From positions 1,178,001-1,242,000 of the forward strand of contig NZ_CP059732.1 of the NCBI RefSeq assembly GCF_014117325.1: a stretch of DNA of 64,000 nucleotides. Reading direction: 5' to 3'. Below the pieces are notes generated by a model. It worked only from the letters and a program-made list of their open reading frames with translations. It did no database searches and was not told the origin of the DNA. A program made the position numbers and the translations under genes. This document shows positions 8,362 to 17,638 of this stretch, piece by piece (within the stretch, counting starts at the first letter, position 1; the number at the start of each line of letters is the position of its first letter). Source of the stretch: Spirosoma foliorum (GTDB lineage: Bacteria; Bacteroidota; Bacteroidia; Cytophagales; Spirosomataceae).

Positions 8362-9624
8362 TTAGCGTCGGGCTTCCTGCTCGATGAATTGTTTCAGGGC
8401 GAGGGTGATTTTTTCGAGCAATTCAGGTGAGGTAGCTTTGGCGTCGTCCATTGGTGCATGAAACAGGAAATGTGCGCCTGCAATGGCCAGAAAGTTTGGG
8501 TAGCCTTTTTTGACGACTTCAATCAATTCGCCAACTCCTTTGTCGGTCACGGCTTTCCGCCCATGGATGGCTTGAAACGACTGCTCGAAACTGCCTTTTA
8601 CAGTAGGGCTGTAGACAATCTGTCGGTTGGCATCTACCTGATTGGTCGGTGCGTAACCAGCCTCTGTTTTAGCCCATTTTCGGGTGGCTATTCCCGCGCC
8701 CAGGTGGACCCACAACTGAGTATCGGCAGGCTTAGGAGCAATCGTTTCCAGAAGTTGGCGAGCGCCCAGATTGGCCAGTTCATGCCCTGAATTAGCCGTA
8801 AACAGAAAGGTATACGGTAGTTTGGCTTCGCTTGCCCACTTTGCCAGAGCCAGCCAGGCGGCAATGCCAGGACCGCGCTCACCCCCGCACGTAAACCACC
8901 CACTAATCGGTGTGGACACCACGATTGTCTTCGGTCCATTGCCAATTTCTCCGTAGATATTGCGCGCAATTACATCGCGAAAAGTGCCCTTGATTGCCAA
9001 CGAAGCGGTTTTATGAGCCGTAACCGCAGCTAATATACTGGCGCTATCTTTAGGAGCCACCAGCACAATAGGAATGGGCCAGGGCTCGGTGCTGTACGAT
9101 GTATTGATGGCCACAATCTCGCCCGATGGGTTTTCGGTAATGGCCACAATTGCTTTGGCACCTCCGTCAATCAATGGCTTTAAAATCGCGTTATGACCGA
9201 TTTGGCCTGAAAGACGAGTGAGGACAATCTTCCCTGAAAAATCAGATGGTTGGCTACTCGTTCGGCTGTCAAAGATTGGCGCGTCAACCTGAAGCGGAAT
9301 TTTATCGTTGACGTACCACAATGGAAATACATTGATCGCTTTGGCACCTGTTGACAGGGTTCCTTTGTCAAAAAAGAACTGCTTAACCGGAAATTCGAGA
9401 TACTTGACGGCATAACCCGCCTGCCTGAGTTCGTTGCCTAACCAGGCCGATGTGTTGCGGTCGGTTTCGGTACCCGTGCGGTGTTCGCCTAAACTCACAA
9501 ATTTTTCGACTGTACTGTACAAGCGCTTACCTGTCAGGTAATCAGGTGTTTGTGCAGTCAGCTGGCTCAGGGTTACTAAGCTCATCAGGCTACTGAGTGT
9601 GATAAAATTGACAGAGAATGTCAT
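8362..9624 (-). CDS. Exported M28-like peptidase fold lacking canonical zinc ligands
   Basis: The protein has 420 residues with an N-terminal export segment (about 1-24) and a PA-type insert (around 110-220) as in M28 aminopeptidases. In the catalytic part, the segment that should carry the first His and Asp ligands reads STPISGW (237-243), and GGERGPG follows where the bridging Asp is expected. GHELANLG (280-287) replaces the usual GEE-LG catalytic Glu segment. At least the His, the first Asp and the bridging Asp thus appear absent. The fold is recognisable and the reading frame intact, so it is more likely a repurposed family than a broken gene. Its ligand is unknown. It lies 40 bases downstream of bshB1. 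Confidence 0.7.
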   Translation of the reverse strand: MTFSVNFITLSSLMSLVTLSQLTAQTPDYLTGKRLYSTVEKFVSLGEHRTGTETDRNTSAWLGNELRQAGYAVKYLEFPVKQFFFDKGTLSTGAKAINVFPLWYVNDKIPLQVDAPIFDSRTSSQPSDFSGKIVLTRLSGQIGHNAILKPLIDGGAKAIVAITENPSGEIVAINTSYSTEPWPIPIVLVAPKDSASILAAVTAHKTASLAIKGTFRDVIARNIYGEIGNGPKTIVVSTPISGWFTCGGERGPGIAAWLALAKWASEAKLPYTFLFTANSGHELANLGARQLLETIAPKPADTQLWVHLGAGIATRKWAKTEAGYAPTNQVDANRQIVYSPTVKGSFEQSFQAIHGRKAVTDKGVGELIEVVKKGYPNFLAIAGAHFLFHAPMDDAKATSPELLEKITLALKQFIEQEARR

Positions 9625-9664
9625 GGTTTCTTACAGATTAAATGAGAGAGTGAATGGCCCAAAT

Positions 9665-10384
9665 TCAGCGAAAGTCGAAGAAGGCATTTGTATCGATCAT
9701 GCTGGTTTTCAGAAAGCCTTCCCCGTACCTTGTGCCAATCATGCGACCGAACTCAACGGCTCGTGACTCCACACGACTGAAGAAACTAGGGTCGGAAATA
9801 GCCGTGATTGGTTCGATACTTTCAGGGTCATAGAATTGACTTCGGTAGGCTTTGGCAGCCCGGAGCTTTTGCTCAAAATGGCCCGATACATCCACCACAA
9901 AATCGGGTTGAAGCCACCAGTCCTGTATGTAATGATAGATGGCTTTGGGCCGCCAGTTTTGTTGCCTCGTCTGCCTTTCATCGTACGTTTCTAGCCTAGC
10001 GAAACCGGCATAATAACAAGCATCCACAACTAGCTTAGCTGCCCGTATATGGTCGGGGTGGCGATCTGAAGGCGCATTGACAAGCACCACATCGGGCTGG
10101 TACTGGCGGATAACCTGAATGACCTTACGCTGATGGCATTCATCATTTTTAAAGAATCCATCCGCAAAATGCAGGTTAAGACGAGTACTCAGCCCTAGCA
10201 ATTGAGCCGCTTCAGCCGCTTCTCTTAGCCGAATTTCGGGAGTGCCCCGGGTGCCCAGTTCTCCGCAGGTCAGATCGACAAACCCGATTTTTCGTCCTAG
10301 CGCACGATAGTGTAGCACGGCGCCACCACAGGCCACTTCGGCGTCATCGGGGTGAGCCGAAAAAACGAGCATATCTAGTTTCAT
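9665..10384 (-). CDS. bshB1: Bacillithiol biosynthesis deacetylase BshB1 (PIG-L/LmbE family)
   Basis: The 239-residue cytoplasmic protein has the LmbE zinc motif AHPDD at 10-14 and HPDH at 109-112, together with CGELGTRG and the NAPSDRHPDH block characteristic of BshB1. Its reaction is deacetylation of GlcNAc-malate to GlcN-malate, the second step in bacillithiol synthesis. Bacteroidota use this pathway for their low-molecular-weight thiol. Length and C-terminal region match the family. It is embedded in a run of exported sulfatases, 36 bases downstream of sulfatase C, which is an unusual location for a housekeeping thiol gene. Confidence 0.92.
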   Translation of the reverse strand: MKLDMLVFSAHPDDAEVACGGAVLHYRALGRKIGFVDLTCGELGTRGTPEIRLREAAEAAQLLGLSTRLNLHFADGFFKNDECHQRKVIQVIRQYQPDVVLVNAPSDRHPDHIRAAKLVVDACYYAGFARLETYDERQTRQQNWRPKAIYHYIQDWWLQPDFVVDVSGHFEQKLRAAKAYRSQFYDPESIEPITAISDPSFFSRVESRAVEFGRMIGTRYGEGFLKTSMIDTNAFFDFR

Positions 10385-10420
10385 GATCTGGTTAATCTGA
10401 GGGTTAGGGTAATACCTGTT

Positions 10421-11854
10421 TTACGGAGCGACGTAAGCCGGATTCCGCTCTGTTGGTATAAAAGCAGCCTGCTTAGCGCGCCAATTCTGCAAAAGCGTGT
10501 GTAGTTTTTTGACGACAGCCGGATTCTCTGAAGCTATGTTGTGCTGTTCACCCAGATCGGTTTTAAGATTGTAAAGCTCCAGCGCGTTGTCTTCGAAATA
10601 CTCGTGTAACTTCCAGTCACCCAGCCGGATAGTCGAACCGAGTCGGGTGCGGAATAGGGGGTCACGCCCGTTGTCCGTTTGTTGATCGTAGGCTTCCAGA
10701 TAGATCGGGAAATGCCAGAAAAAAGGACGCTCAGCCACCGACTTTCCAGTTAATAGCGGGAGGATACTGATGCCATCCAGCGGCTGGCTCGGTTTTGGCC
10801 GTTTCAGAATGTCCAGAAAGGTTGGGTAGTAATCCAGATTGATGACAGGCGTTTGCGACGTGCTTCCGGCCGCTACAATACCCGGCCAGCGAACCACCAG
10901 CGGTACCCGAACGCCACCTTCATAGTACGACCCTTTTCCGGCCCGAATCGGATCTTGCCGGGAGATGGACCGGATGCCCCCATTATCTGACGTAAAGATT
11001 ACGATGGTATTTTGATCCAGTCCCAGTGCCTCCAGTTTCTTCAGGATTCGGCCTACATTGCTATCGAGTGATTCGATCATGGCCGCATACGTAGCATGAT
11101 TGTGCCCCGGCGATTTCGGTTTTCGCTCGTATTTTTTTACCAGCGAATCGGGTGCCTGCAAGGGTGTATGAACAGCGTAATACGGCAGATACAAAAAGAA
11201 TGGCCGGGCCGCGTTCGGCCGGTCACGAGGCTGGTCCAGGAAGGTTAGTGCCTCGTTCGTCAGCCGATCCGTCAGGTATTCACCGGGAGGACCGTCGGGT
11301 AGGGTTGGAATACCATACGGACTGAAATGCTTATTCATGCCCCGTTCATCACCAGCTCGATTGTAGATAAAGCCCTGAGTGGTTGGGCTTTTTCCCAGGT
11401 GCCACTTGCCGATACTCGCTGTTTGATAACCGGCATCGCGCAGGGCTTCGGTCAATGTATACACACTATCGGGCAACACCTCATTGTTTTTTACGGGAAT
11501 CAGTTTCCGAGTTTTGGCGTCGCCCCGATCCGCATTGGCAACGGTATAAATTCCGTGTCGGGGGGAATACTGACCCGAAAACAGGCATGCCCGGCTTGGT
11601 GCACAGTTGGCCGCTGCGGTATAGGCAGTAGTGAATTTCATTCCCTGTGCCGCCAGCCGATCCAGATTGGGCGTTTCGTAAAACGTGCTACCCATAAAGC
11701 CAACATCTTTCCAGCCCAGGTCATCGGCAATGATCAGCACAATGTTTGGTTTCGCTGGCGAGGTTGGCGACTTTGATTGTGCCAATAGACTGGTTGTCGC
11801 CAGTAGCTGGCAAGTCCAAAATAACCCTACTATAAAAAAAGCGTTACGATTCAT
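10421..11854 (-). CDS. Secreted S1 sulfatase (sulfatase C)
   Basis: The 477-residue protein has an export signal (roughly 1-26, ending LLAQ). ADDLGW carries the metal aspartates at 44-45; the signature CAPSR starts at Cys84, followed by ACLFSGQYSPRHG. GKWHLG and TSDNGG follow, as does an EGGVRVPLVVRWPG strand. The length is that of a minimal S1 enzyme, close to iduronate-2-sulfatase/arylsulfatase-A-like members, but the substrate cannot be assigned. The gene begins 11 bases after the stop of sulfatase D and is followed by bshB1, so the three are probably on one transcript. Confidence 0.9.
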   Translation of the reverse strand: MNRNAFFIVGLFWTCQLLATTSLLAQSKSPTSPAKPNIVLIIADDLGWKDVGFMGSTFYETPNLDRLAAQGMKFTTAYTAAANCAPSRACLFSGQYSPRHGIYTVANADRGDAKTRKLIPVKNNEVLPDSVYTLTEALRDAGYQTASIGKWHLGKSPTTQGFIYNRAGDERGMNKHFSPYGIPTLPDGPPGEYLTDRLTNEALTFLDQPRDRPNAARPFFLYLPYYAVHTPLQAPDSLVKKYERKPKSPGHNHATYAAMIESLDSNVGRILKKLEALGLDQNTIVIFTSDNGGIRSISRQDPIRAGKGSYYEGGVRVPLVVRWPGIVAAGSTSQTPVINLDYYPTFLDILKRPKPSQPLDGISILPLLTGKSVAERPFFWHFPIYLEAYDQQTDNGRDPLFRTRLGSTIRLGDWKLHEYFEDNALELYNLKTDLGEQHNIASENPAVVKKLHTLLQNWRAKQAAFIPTERNPAYVAP

Positions 11855-11865
11855 TTGCTTGATAA

Positions 11866-13371
11866 TCAGTAGATGTAAAACAGGTTTCCGTCGGGACCAA
11901 CGCGGTATTGGCCGTTGCCTTCTTTACCGGGTTTAAATTTGGGAAGGCCACCATCGGCCCAGGCGGGTGGGAGAGTTCCCTTTTCCCAGGTGGCCAATGC
12001 CTGCTTTAACTCGGCAACTTTAGCCGAATTTGACGCCGACACATCCTGACGCTCGGCAATGTCTTTGTCCAGATTGAAGAGAGAATATTTGTCTTCCAGA
12101 CCGTAGTAGAACAGTTTCCATTCTCCTTTTCGAACCGCTTTATTCTTGCCAAATCGCCAGAAAAGTGTTTGATGGGGGGCTGATTTCGTTTTGCCGCTCA
12201 GATAAGGGAGCAGATCAACGCCGTCATACGGCCGATCTTTTGCGAGGGTTCCGTGGGAGGCAGCTACGGCTGTGGTGTAGATATCCATACCGGCAACGGG
12301 TTGGGTATACACAGTTCCCGCTGGAATTTTTCCCGTCCAGGAAACGATGTACGGAACCCGAATGCCGCCTTCGAACAACAATCCTTTTACGCCCGATAAC
12401 GGCCCATTGTAAGGTGCTTTAAGAAAGCCTGCACCGCCATTGTCGCTCGTGAAAACGATCAGCGTGTTCTTGTCAAGACCAGTTGCTTTCAGCTTTTGAA
12501 CAATGCTCCCAACGGCATCGTCCAGGGCGGCAATCATGCCATAATAGATTCGTTTATTCTTGTCTTTCTCGCCTTTAAACCGATCCGTGTAGTTTTTGGT
12601 GGCCTGGAACGGAAAGTGTACCGCGTTGAAGGGAACGTATAAAAAGAACGGGCTCGTTTTGTGCTGATCGATAAACTCGCTGGCCTTTCGGCTAAAAACA
12701 TCCGTGGTGTACTCCTTCTCGGTTACTTCTTTTTTGCCATCAAAAATGGCCGAATAGTCGTCGCGGTGAAACGAAGCTGCCGAACCGGGCCACCAAAGCT
12801 GAGGGGAGTTTTCGACATCAGCATCAGAGCTATCCTTATACATGGTATGGCCGCCCAATGTGCCGTAATACTGATCGAAACCCCGGTCGGTAGGGGTGTT
12901 GTTTTTTCGGTTGCCAACGTGCCACTTGCCGAACATAGCCGTAGCGTATCCCTGCTTTTTCAACTGTTCAGCCAGGGTTATTTCTTCGAAAGGCAACCCA
13001 ACGACCGAATCCCGTTTGGAAGTGGATGGGTACAGAAACTCAAAGCCAAATCGATGCTGATACCGACCTGTCAGGATGGCCGCACGGGAAGGCGAACAAA
13101 ACGGCGCGTTAGAATAACCATTGGTGCAAAGTGCCCCTGATTTGGCCAGCGCATCAATATTGGGAGTTTGTACGAAGTTCTTCCCATTGGCAGAAATGTC
13201 GCCGTAACCCAGATCGTCGGCCAGAATCACCACGATATTGGGCCGATTAGGGTCTTGCTGACGAGTAACGGTTGGTGGATTCTGCTTTTGAGGCAAATTA
13301 AGGCCAACGAACAGGGCGCTGACGGCTGTCAGAAATAAGGGGATTGCGATTGGATTGTTGCAGGACTTCAT
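11866..13371 (-). CDS. Secreted S1 sulfatase (sulfatase D)
   Basis: The product has 501 residues with a hydrophobic N-terminal export segment (about 8-25) and a proline-rich linker. Metal DD is at 52-53 in LADDLGYGD, and the signature CSPSR begins at Cys92. GKWHVG, TSDNGG and EGGIRVPYIVSW are in order. A six-G run at 12174-12179 is read correctly through, which matters as a control for the two frameshifted sulfatases. The gene starts 11 bases downstream of the enolase-superfamily gene. It resembles N-acetylgalactosamine-6-sulfatase-type enzymes in overall layout; the exact substrate is not known. Confidence 0.9.
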   Translation of the reverse strand: MKSCNNPIAIPLFLTAVSALFVGLNLPQKQNPPTVTRQQDPNRPNIVVILADDLGYGDISANGKNFVQTPNIDALAKSGALCTNGYSNAPFCSPSRAAILTGRYQHRFGFEFLYPSTSKRDSVVGLPFEEITLAEQLKKQGYATAMFGKWHVGNRKNNTPTDRGFDQYYGTLGGHTMYKDSSDADVENSPQLWWPGSAASFHRDDYSAIFDGKKEVTEKEYTTDVFSRKASEFIDQHKTSPFFLYVPFNAVHFPFQATKNYTDRFKGEKDKNKRIYYGMIAALDDAVGSIVQKLKATGLDKNTLIVFTSDNGGAGFLKAPYNGPLSGVKGLLFEGGIRVPYIVSWTGKIPAGTVYTQPVAGMDIYTTAVAASHGTLAKDRPYDGVDLLPYLSGKTKSAPHQTLFWRFGKNKAVRKGEWKLFYYGLEDKYSLFNLDKDIAERQDVSASNSAKVAELKQALATWEKGTLPPAWADGGLPKFKPGKEGNGQYRVGPDGNLFYIY

Positions 13372-13382
13372 TCGAAATAGAT

Positions 13383-14642
13383 TTAACTATGCTTGTTTAT
13401 GAGGGTATAATTCAGCGTGTAGCCCAAACCGGGACCAGTCGGTACGGGTAGGAAACCATCCTGAAACTGCTCGGCGGGCTTCACCAGATCGGCTCGCCAG
13501 GGTACTTCGCCGTAGGCAAATTCCAGAATTGAAAAATTGGGCATGCCCGCACAGACCTGCACACTGGCTGCGGTCGAAATGGGGCCGCTGGGATTGTGGG
13601 GCGACACCTTGATGTCGCCAGCAGCTTCAGCCAGCGCAGCGATGTAGCGGCACTCCTGAATACCTCCGCAATGCTTGACATCGGGCATAATAATATCCAG
13701 CGCTTTGCTGTTAATCAGGGGCGCAAACCCAGTCCGTCCGGCAATGGATTCGCCACCGGCAACGGGTTGTTGAACCGCATCCGTAATGGCCTTGGTATCA
13801 TCGAGTTGAGTTTGGGGGTCAACCGCTTCTTCGAACCAATAGAGGTTCGTTTTCTCCAGTCGTTTCGCCGTCTGGATTGCCAGTTGTCGATTCAAATGAC
13901 TGTGTACATCAATGAGCAGATCGACGTTGGGACCAATGGTTTGGCGAACAGCTTCTGTACAGGAAATGGCGTAGTCAATATCCGCTTCAATCTCTTGGGG
14001 GCTAGCCGATTTCAGCGGTTTCATGTCGTCGAACGGGGCTAGTTTGACGGCTTTAAAATCACTTTTTAAGGCCAATTCGGCGTTGCGCTGAAAGGACGAA
14101 ATCAACCGTCGGCCCTGCGCATCGCGTTCGTTGGTAGCCCGGTTGATGTTGGCGTATACCTTGATTTTATCCCGAAGTTTTCCGCCGAGCAGTTCATAGG
14201 TTGGTACACCAAGCACTTTCCCGGCCAAATCCCAAAGCGCCTGTTCGATGCTACTAAACGCAGTGACGCCTGTTCGACTGCTTGCCTGCGCCCGTTGCAG
14301 TCCGCGTTGGCGAAACAGTTCCACGCTGAACGGCGATTCGCCTTTCACTAACTCGAAGTAGGCCGCTATTTCTGATTTGAGTAAAGCCTCACCATTTTGG
14401 GTGGCCGCTGTGAATCCGTGAGAGGCTTCACCCAAACCACTAATGCCTTTGTTGGTCTGCAACTCAACAAAGTACCAGTTGCCGCGTTGATTGACTTTTA
14501 TGGTATGAACGACAATCCCCGTAATTGACAAGTTCGATTTCGTAGGGGCGACTGATGAGCCCGGTTCGGTGAATTGGCTACTCGCGGGTAGGGTTGTAGC
14601 GATACCCGCTGCTTTGAGAAAACGTCGTCGTGAGAGTGCCAT
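13383..14642 (-). CDS. Tat-exported mandelate racemase/muconate lactonizing enzyme family protein, probable acid-sugar dehydratase
   Basis: The ATG at 14642 is chosen over 14747 because it gives MALSRRRFLKAAGI, a twin-arginine signal, and follows the upstream stop by 2 bases. The mature part is a complete enolase-superfamily protein. It has a capping domain, the barrel lysine in KAVKLAPFDD, metal ligands in LIDVHSHLN, FEEAVD and GGES, and a C-terminal His in SPHNPSG. The DVH segment resembles gluconate/galactonate-dehydratase relatives rather than true mandelate racemase. It probably acts on an aldonic or uronic acid derivative outside the cytoplasm. Export of such an enzyme is uncommon in general. 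It sits between the beta-propeller gene and sulfatase D. Confidence 0.85.
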   Translation of the reverse strand: MALSRRRFLKAAGIATTLPASSQFTEPGSSVAPTKSNLSITGIVVHTIKVNQRGNWYFVELQTNKGISGLGEASHGFTAATQNGEALLKSEIAAYFELVKGESPFSVELFRQRGLQRAQASSRTGVTAFSSIEQALWDLAGKVLGVPTYELLGGKLRDKIKVYANINRATNERDAQGRRLISSFQRNAELALKSDFKAVKLAPFDDMKPLKSASPQEIEADIDYAISCTEAVRQTIGPNVDLLIDVHSHLNRQLAIQTAKRLEKTNLYWFEEAVDPQTQLDDTKAITDAVQQPVAGGESIAGRTGFAPLINSKALDIIMPDVKHCGGIQECRYIAALAEAAGDIKVSPHNPSGPISTAASVQVCAGMPNFSILEFAYGEVPWRADLVKPAEQFQDGFLPVPTGPGLGYTLNYTLINKHS

Positions 14643-14644
14643 AA

Positions 14645-15703
14645 TTACTTGCTTCGCGAAGGGTTGACGGGCGTTGGCAGTTTGCCAAAATGCAATTGAC
14701 CGATGGCGATGGAATTTTCGCCCGCGGCTGAATACAGCAAATACCACTTCTGGTTTTCCTCAAAAACATAGGGGTCTCTCAACTCCCGAACCTTGCCATA
14801 GAACAAGCCGATTTTTGACGTAGTTAGGGGAAGATTGCCGCCTTCGTAATCCATCTCGGGAGCGGCTATTTCCTGAGGTGGAGTTGGTGTCCAACTGGTC
14901 CAATCGTCGGTTAGTTTGATTTTCGTGAGTAGTATCCGCTCTGGTGTGTCGCCGACGCGGCTGTAAAACACCCATAGCGTATCGCCGACCAACTTGACGG
15001 CTGAATGACGGAGCGAATTCGGCTTCTGAATTTTTGCGAACGGATTGGGTCCTTTCTCAAATTCGGTTTTTCCATCGTTGGAGCGGTAAATTGAACTCGA
15101 TCGACCAATGGCGTAATAGGTATTGTGCCACTGAAAAACCCGGAAATAAGACTCGCCCAATACGGCAGTATCGGACTTAAAATGGATACCGTCTTTAGTT
15201 GTCGCCCTGAGTGTGTATTGCCCTTTCTGGCCTTTGTGCTCCAGCGGGCAATGGAAATAAAGAACGAGTTGCTTCTGCCGATCATCAATGTGCACGTCGG
15301 GAGACGCAACGTGCGTAACCCCATCGCCCGCATTTTCGGCCCCATCGTGTCGGATGCTTTCGGTAGCCGGAAATGGGGCATCATTGCACCGGCAATCGGT
15401 GATTTGCAGCGTGCCGGGTTTGTGAATTTTCCAAGGCCCATGTAAATCATTGGCGTAGGCTAGCCTGATGTATTTGCCTTTGTGATGGGCGAAGTACAGA
15501 TAATACTTGCCCAGTTTATTGGGGAGCCAGTCGGGGACTTTGATCAGCGATGGCCCGTTAAGGTCATCTCCTTCCAGTTTCGGGAGTTGGCTAGCGGAGA
15601 TTATCGGATTATTGGCAAATCGCTCAAGCGTGATATTTTGCGCATTAATTCTATCGGTTAAGAGTAGAAATAGCGCTAAACTATAAACAAGCAGCTTTTT
15701 CAT
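14645..15703 (-). CDS. Secreted five-bladed beta-propeller protein, GH43/GH117-like glycosidase
   Basis: The protein has 352 residues with a signal peptide (1-21, ending INA). The mature chain begins with FANNPII, then has repeated blade-like segments: GKYYLYFAHHKG, RLAYANDLHGPW, SPDVHIDDRQKQLVLYFHCP, GIHFKSDTAVLG and a late RDPYVFEENQKWYLLYSAAGE. This pattern is typical of GH43-clan and GH117-like propellers, where Asp and Glu in the central cavity do catalysis. The family cannot be fixed by eye. It is translationally close to the dehydratase-like gene (2-base gap), suggesting the two act on the same sugar. Confidence 0.75.
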   Translation of the reverse strand: MKKLLVYSLALFLLLTDRINAQNITLERFANNPIISASQLPKLEGDDLNGPSLIKVPDWLPNKLGKYYLYFAHHKGKYIRLAYANDLHGPWKIHKPGTLQITDCRCNDAPFPATESIRHDGAENAGDGVTHVASPDVHIDDRQKQLVLYFHCPLEHKGQKGQYTLRATTKDGIHFKSDTAVLGESYFRVFQWHNTYYAIGRSSSIYRSNDGKTEFEKGPNPFAKIQKPNSLRHSAVKLVGDTLWVFYSRVGDTPERILLTKIKLTDDWTSWTPTPPQEIAAPEMDYEGGNLPLTTSKIGLFYGKVRELRDPYVFEENQKWYLLYSAAGENSIAIGQLHFGKLPTPVNPSRSK

Positions 15704-15779
15704 AACAGTTTTTGGTTAGTGGGAATACCCCAGAGTGCCGTTCAAGGCGTTGGTGTTCTGAATTTATTTTCGCTTTACT

Positions 15780-15880
15780 CCCCTCTCCCGTTTTGGGAGA
15801 GGGGCAGGGGGTGAGGGTAATCGGACAAATTCTAGCAGTTCACCTCACCCCAACCCCTCTCCTGAAAACCAGGAGAGGGG
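15780..15880. repeat. Double copy of the GC-rich CCCCTCTCC palindrome
   Basis: CCCCTCTCCC-GTTTT-GGGAGAGGGG lies at 15780-15804 and CCCCTCTCCT-GAAAACC-AGGAGAGGGG roughly at 15855-15880. Between them GGGGTGAGGGT and ACCTCACCCC pair with each other, so the whole block can form a branched structure. It fills the gap between sulfatase E and the propeller gene. Confidence 0.85.
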
Positions 15881-15941
15881 CTAAAAAAGAGATAAAACTA
15901 GACAGCTCTCGCCCTTCATGGACACTTACCAATGAACAACA

Positions 15942-17615
15942 TTAGAAATTTCGGTTTCCGATCGACGGTTTTTTAGGTGTGGGTAGAAGCGGTTCTTTCG
16001 GCTTTATTTTGTCGTAATCCACGACGTCGGTTTGTTTGGCCCAGTTGAAATACAGCGCCGATAAGTCATCGACCAGATTGGAGTTTCGGGCGGCTACATT
16101 CTGCGTTTCACCGGCGTCACTTTCCAGATCGTAGAGTTCCCACTGATAGCTTGGGTAGATTGATACCAGCTTCCATTTTCCGCGACGAACGGCTCGGTTG
16201 CCCGTCCACTCCCAGAAAAGCGGCCGTTGTGCGTCCAACTCCTGACCGTTAAAGAGCAGGTTCGTCAGGCTTTTTCCGGGCAATGAATTGATCGTAGTTC
16301 CTTGATACGTAGCCGGATAAGACGCTTTGGCGAGGTCATAGAATGTAGGGGCTAAGTCGATGAGATGACCCGTTCCACGCGCCAGCGTCCCCGCTTTGAT
16401 TTTGCCGGGGAACCAGGCAATGAACGGCGTACGAATACCACCCTCGTAGGCAAACGACTTAAAGGAACGAAAGGGCGTATTCGACAGATACGACCAGTTT
16501 TTGCCCTGCGATTCAAACGAACCTGCCGTACCAACTGGTCCCGTATTGCGACCCGCTTTTGGTCCCCAATGGGCTACATCTTCAGCGGGAGCGCCATTGT
16601 CCGAAATAAAAACAACGAGTGTATTCTTGTCCTTCTGGAGTTCTTTCAGTTTGTCCAGCACTTTGCCGATGCCCTGATCAGCGCGGTCGAGCATGGCGGA
16701 ATAAACTTCCATTTTGGCTTTCCAGAGTTGTTTTTCCTCATAGGTCAGCGCATCCCATTCCGGTACATCGGCATCACGGGCAGCGGCTGCGTCGGCTAAC
16801 TTCTGGGTTATGATGCCCAACTTCACCTGACGAGCCAGCCGTTCCTTGCGCAATGCGTCCCAGCCTGTATCGTATTTGCCTTTGTATTTGGCAATATCTT
16901 CCGGTAATGCCTGTAACGGCCAGTGGGGAGCGGTGTAAGCCAGGTAGAGGAAAAACGGTTTGTTTTCTTTATTCTGTTCATCCAGAAACGTTACGGCATG
17001 GTTGGTTACCTCATCGGTGAAATAAAAGGAGTTGGGTTTAGGATGTTGTCGTTTATTGTCTTCCAGAACGGTTACTGGCGAAGGGCGTCCAATGGGTAAT
17101 GGGCCAGCGTCGAAGTAATTGGAGGCTCCACCGAGAATGCCGTAAAACCGGTCGAAGCCCCGCTGTTTGGGCCAATACAAACTATCGTTTCCAACGTGCC
17201 ATTTGCCGGAAAGGAGTGTGCTGTACCCAGCCTGTTTCAGCACTTCGCCAAAGGTCAGCGACTGCTTATTCAAGTATCCCTGATAAGCGGGTAGACCCAG
17301 ATTGACGTTGAAATAACCAACACCTGCTTTATGCGGATATTGCCCCGTAATGAGCGACGCCCGCGTTGGCGCGCAAATTGAGTTGTTGTAAAACTCTCTC
17401 AGTCTCAGTCCTTCATTGGCCAGTCGATCCAGATTAGGGGTTTGAATTTCAGAGCCATACGAACCCAGGTCAGAATAGCCCATGTCGTCCACCATAATCA
17501 GGATGATGTTGGGTCTTGAAACAGTAGGGTTAGGATTTTGAGCGTGCCCCGGCGCATTTACAGCGCAGAGAGCCGCAATGGCCAATAGATATTTTTGTAT
17601 GAGGCTGTTTTTCAT
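15942..17615 (-). CDS. Secreted S1 sulfatase, AslA/arylsulfatase-like (sulfatase E)
   Basis: The 557-residue protein has a signal peptide (about 1-26). VDDMGYSDLG carries the metal aspartates (43-44), and CAPTR begins at Cys81. GKWHVG, ISDNGAP and EGGIRTPFIAWFPG follow. A helical insertion around residues 245-300, rich in Lys and Ala, is shared with sulfatase F, as are the exact position of Cys81 and the segment around GYFNVNLGLPAYQG. E and F are clearly tandem duplicates that have since diverged in surface loops. E begins 23 bases after the stop of F. The substrate is unknown; its relatives are annotated as arylsulfatases of broad type. Confidence 0.92.
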   Translation of the reverse strand: MKNSLIQKYLLAIAALCAVNAPGHAQNPNPTVSRPNIILIMVDDMGYSDLGSYGSEIQTPNLDRLANEGLRLREFYNNSICAPTRASLITGQYPHKAGVGYFNVNLGLPAYQGYLNKQSLTFGEVLKQAGYSTLLSGKWHVGNDSLYWPKQRGFDRFYGILGGASNYFDAGPLPIGRPSPVTVLEDNKRQHPKPNSFYFTDEVTNHAVTFLDEQNKENKPFFLYLAYTAPHWPLQALPEDIAKYKGKYDTGWDALRKERLARQVKLGIITQKLADAAAARDADVPEWDALTYEEKQLWKAKMEVYSAMLDRADQGIGKVLDKLKELQKDKNTLVVFISDNGAPAEDVAHWGPKAGRNTGPVGTAGSFESQGKNWSYLSNTPFRSFKSFAYEGGIRTPFIAWFPGKIKAGTLARGTGHLIDLAPTFYDLAKASYPATYQGTTINSLPGKSLTNLLFNGQELDAQRPLFWEWTGNRAVRRGKWKLVSIYPSYQWELYDLESDAGETQNVAARNSNLVDDLSALYFNWAKQTDVVDYDKIKPKEPLLPTPKKPSIGNRNF

Positions 17616-17638
17616 GGTCTGTTTTAGTCAAACGGTGG

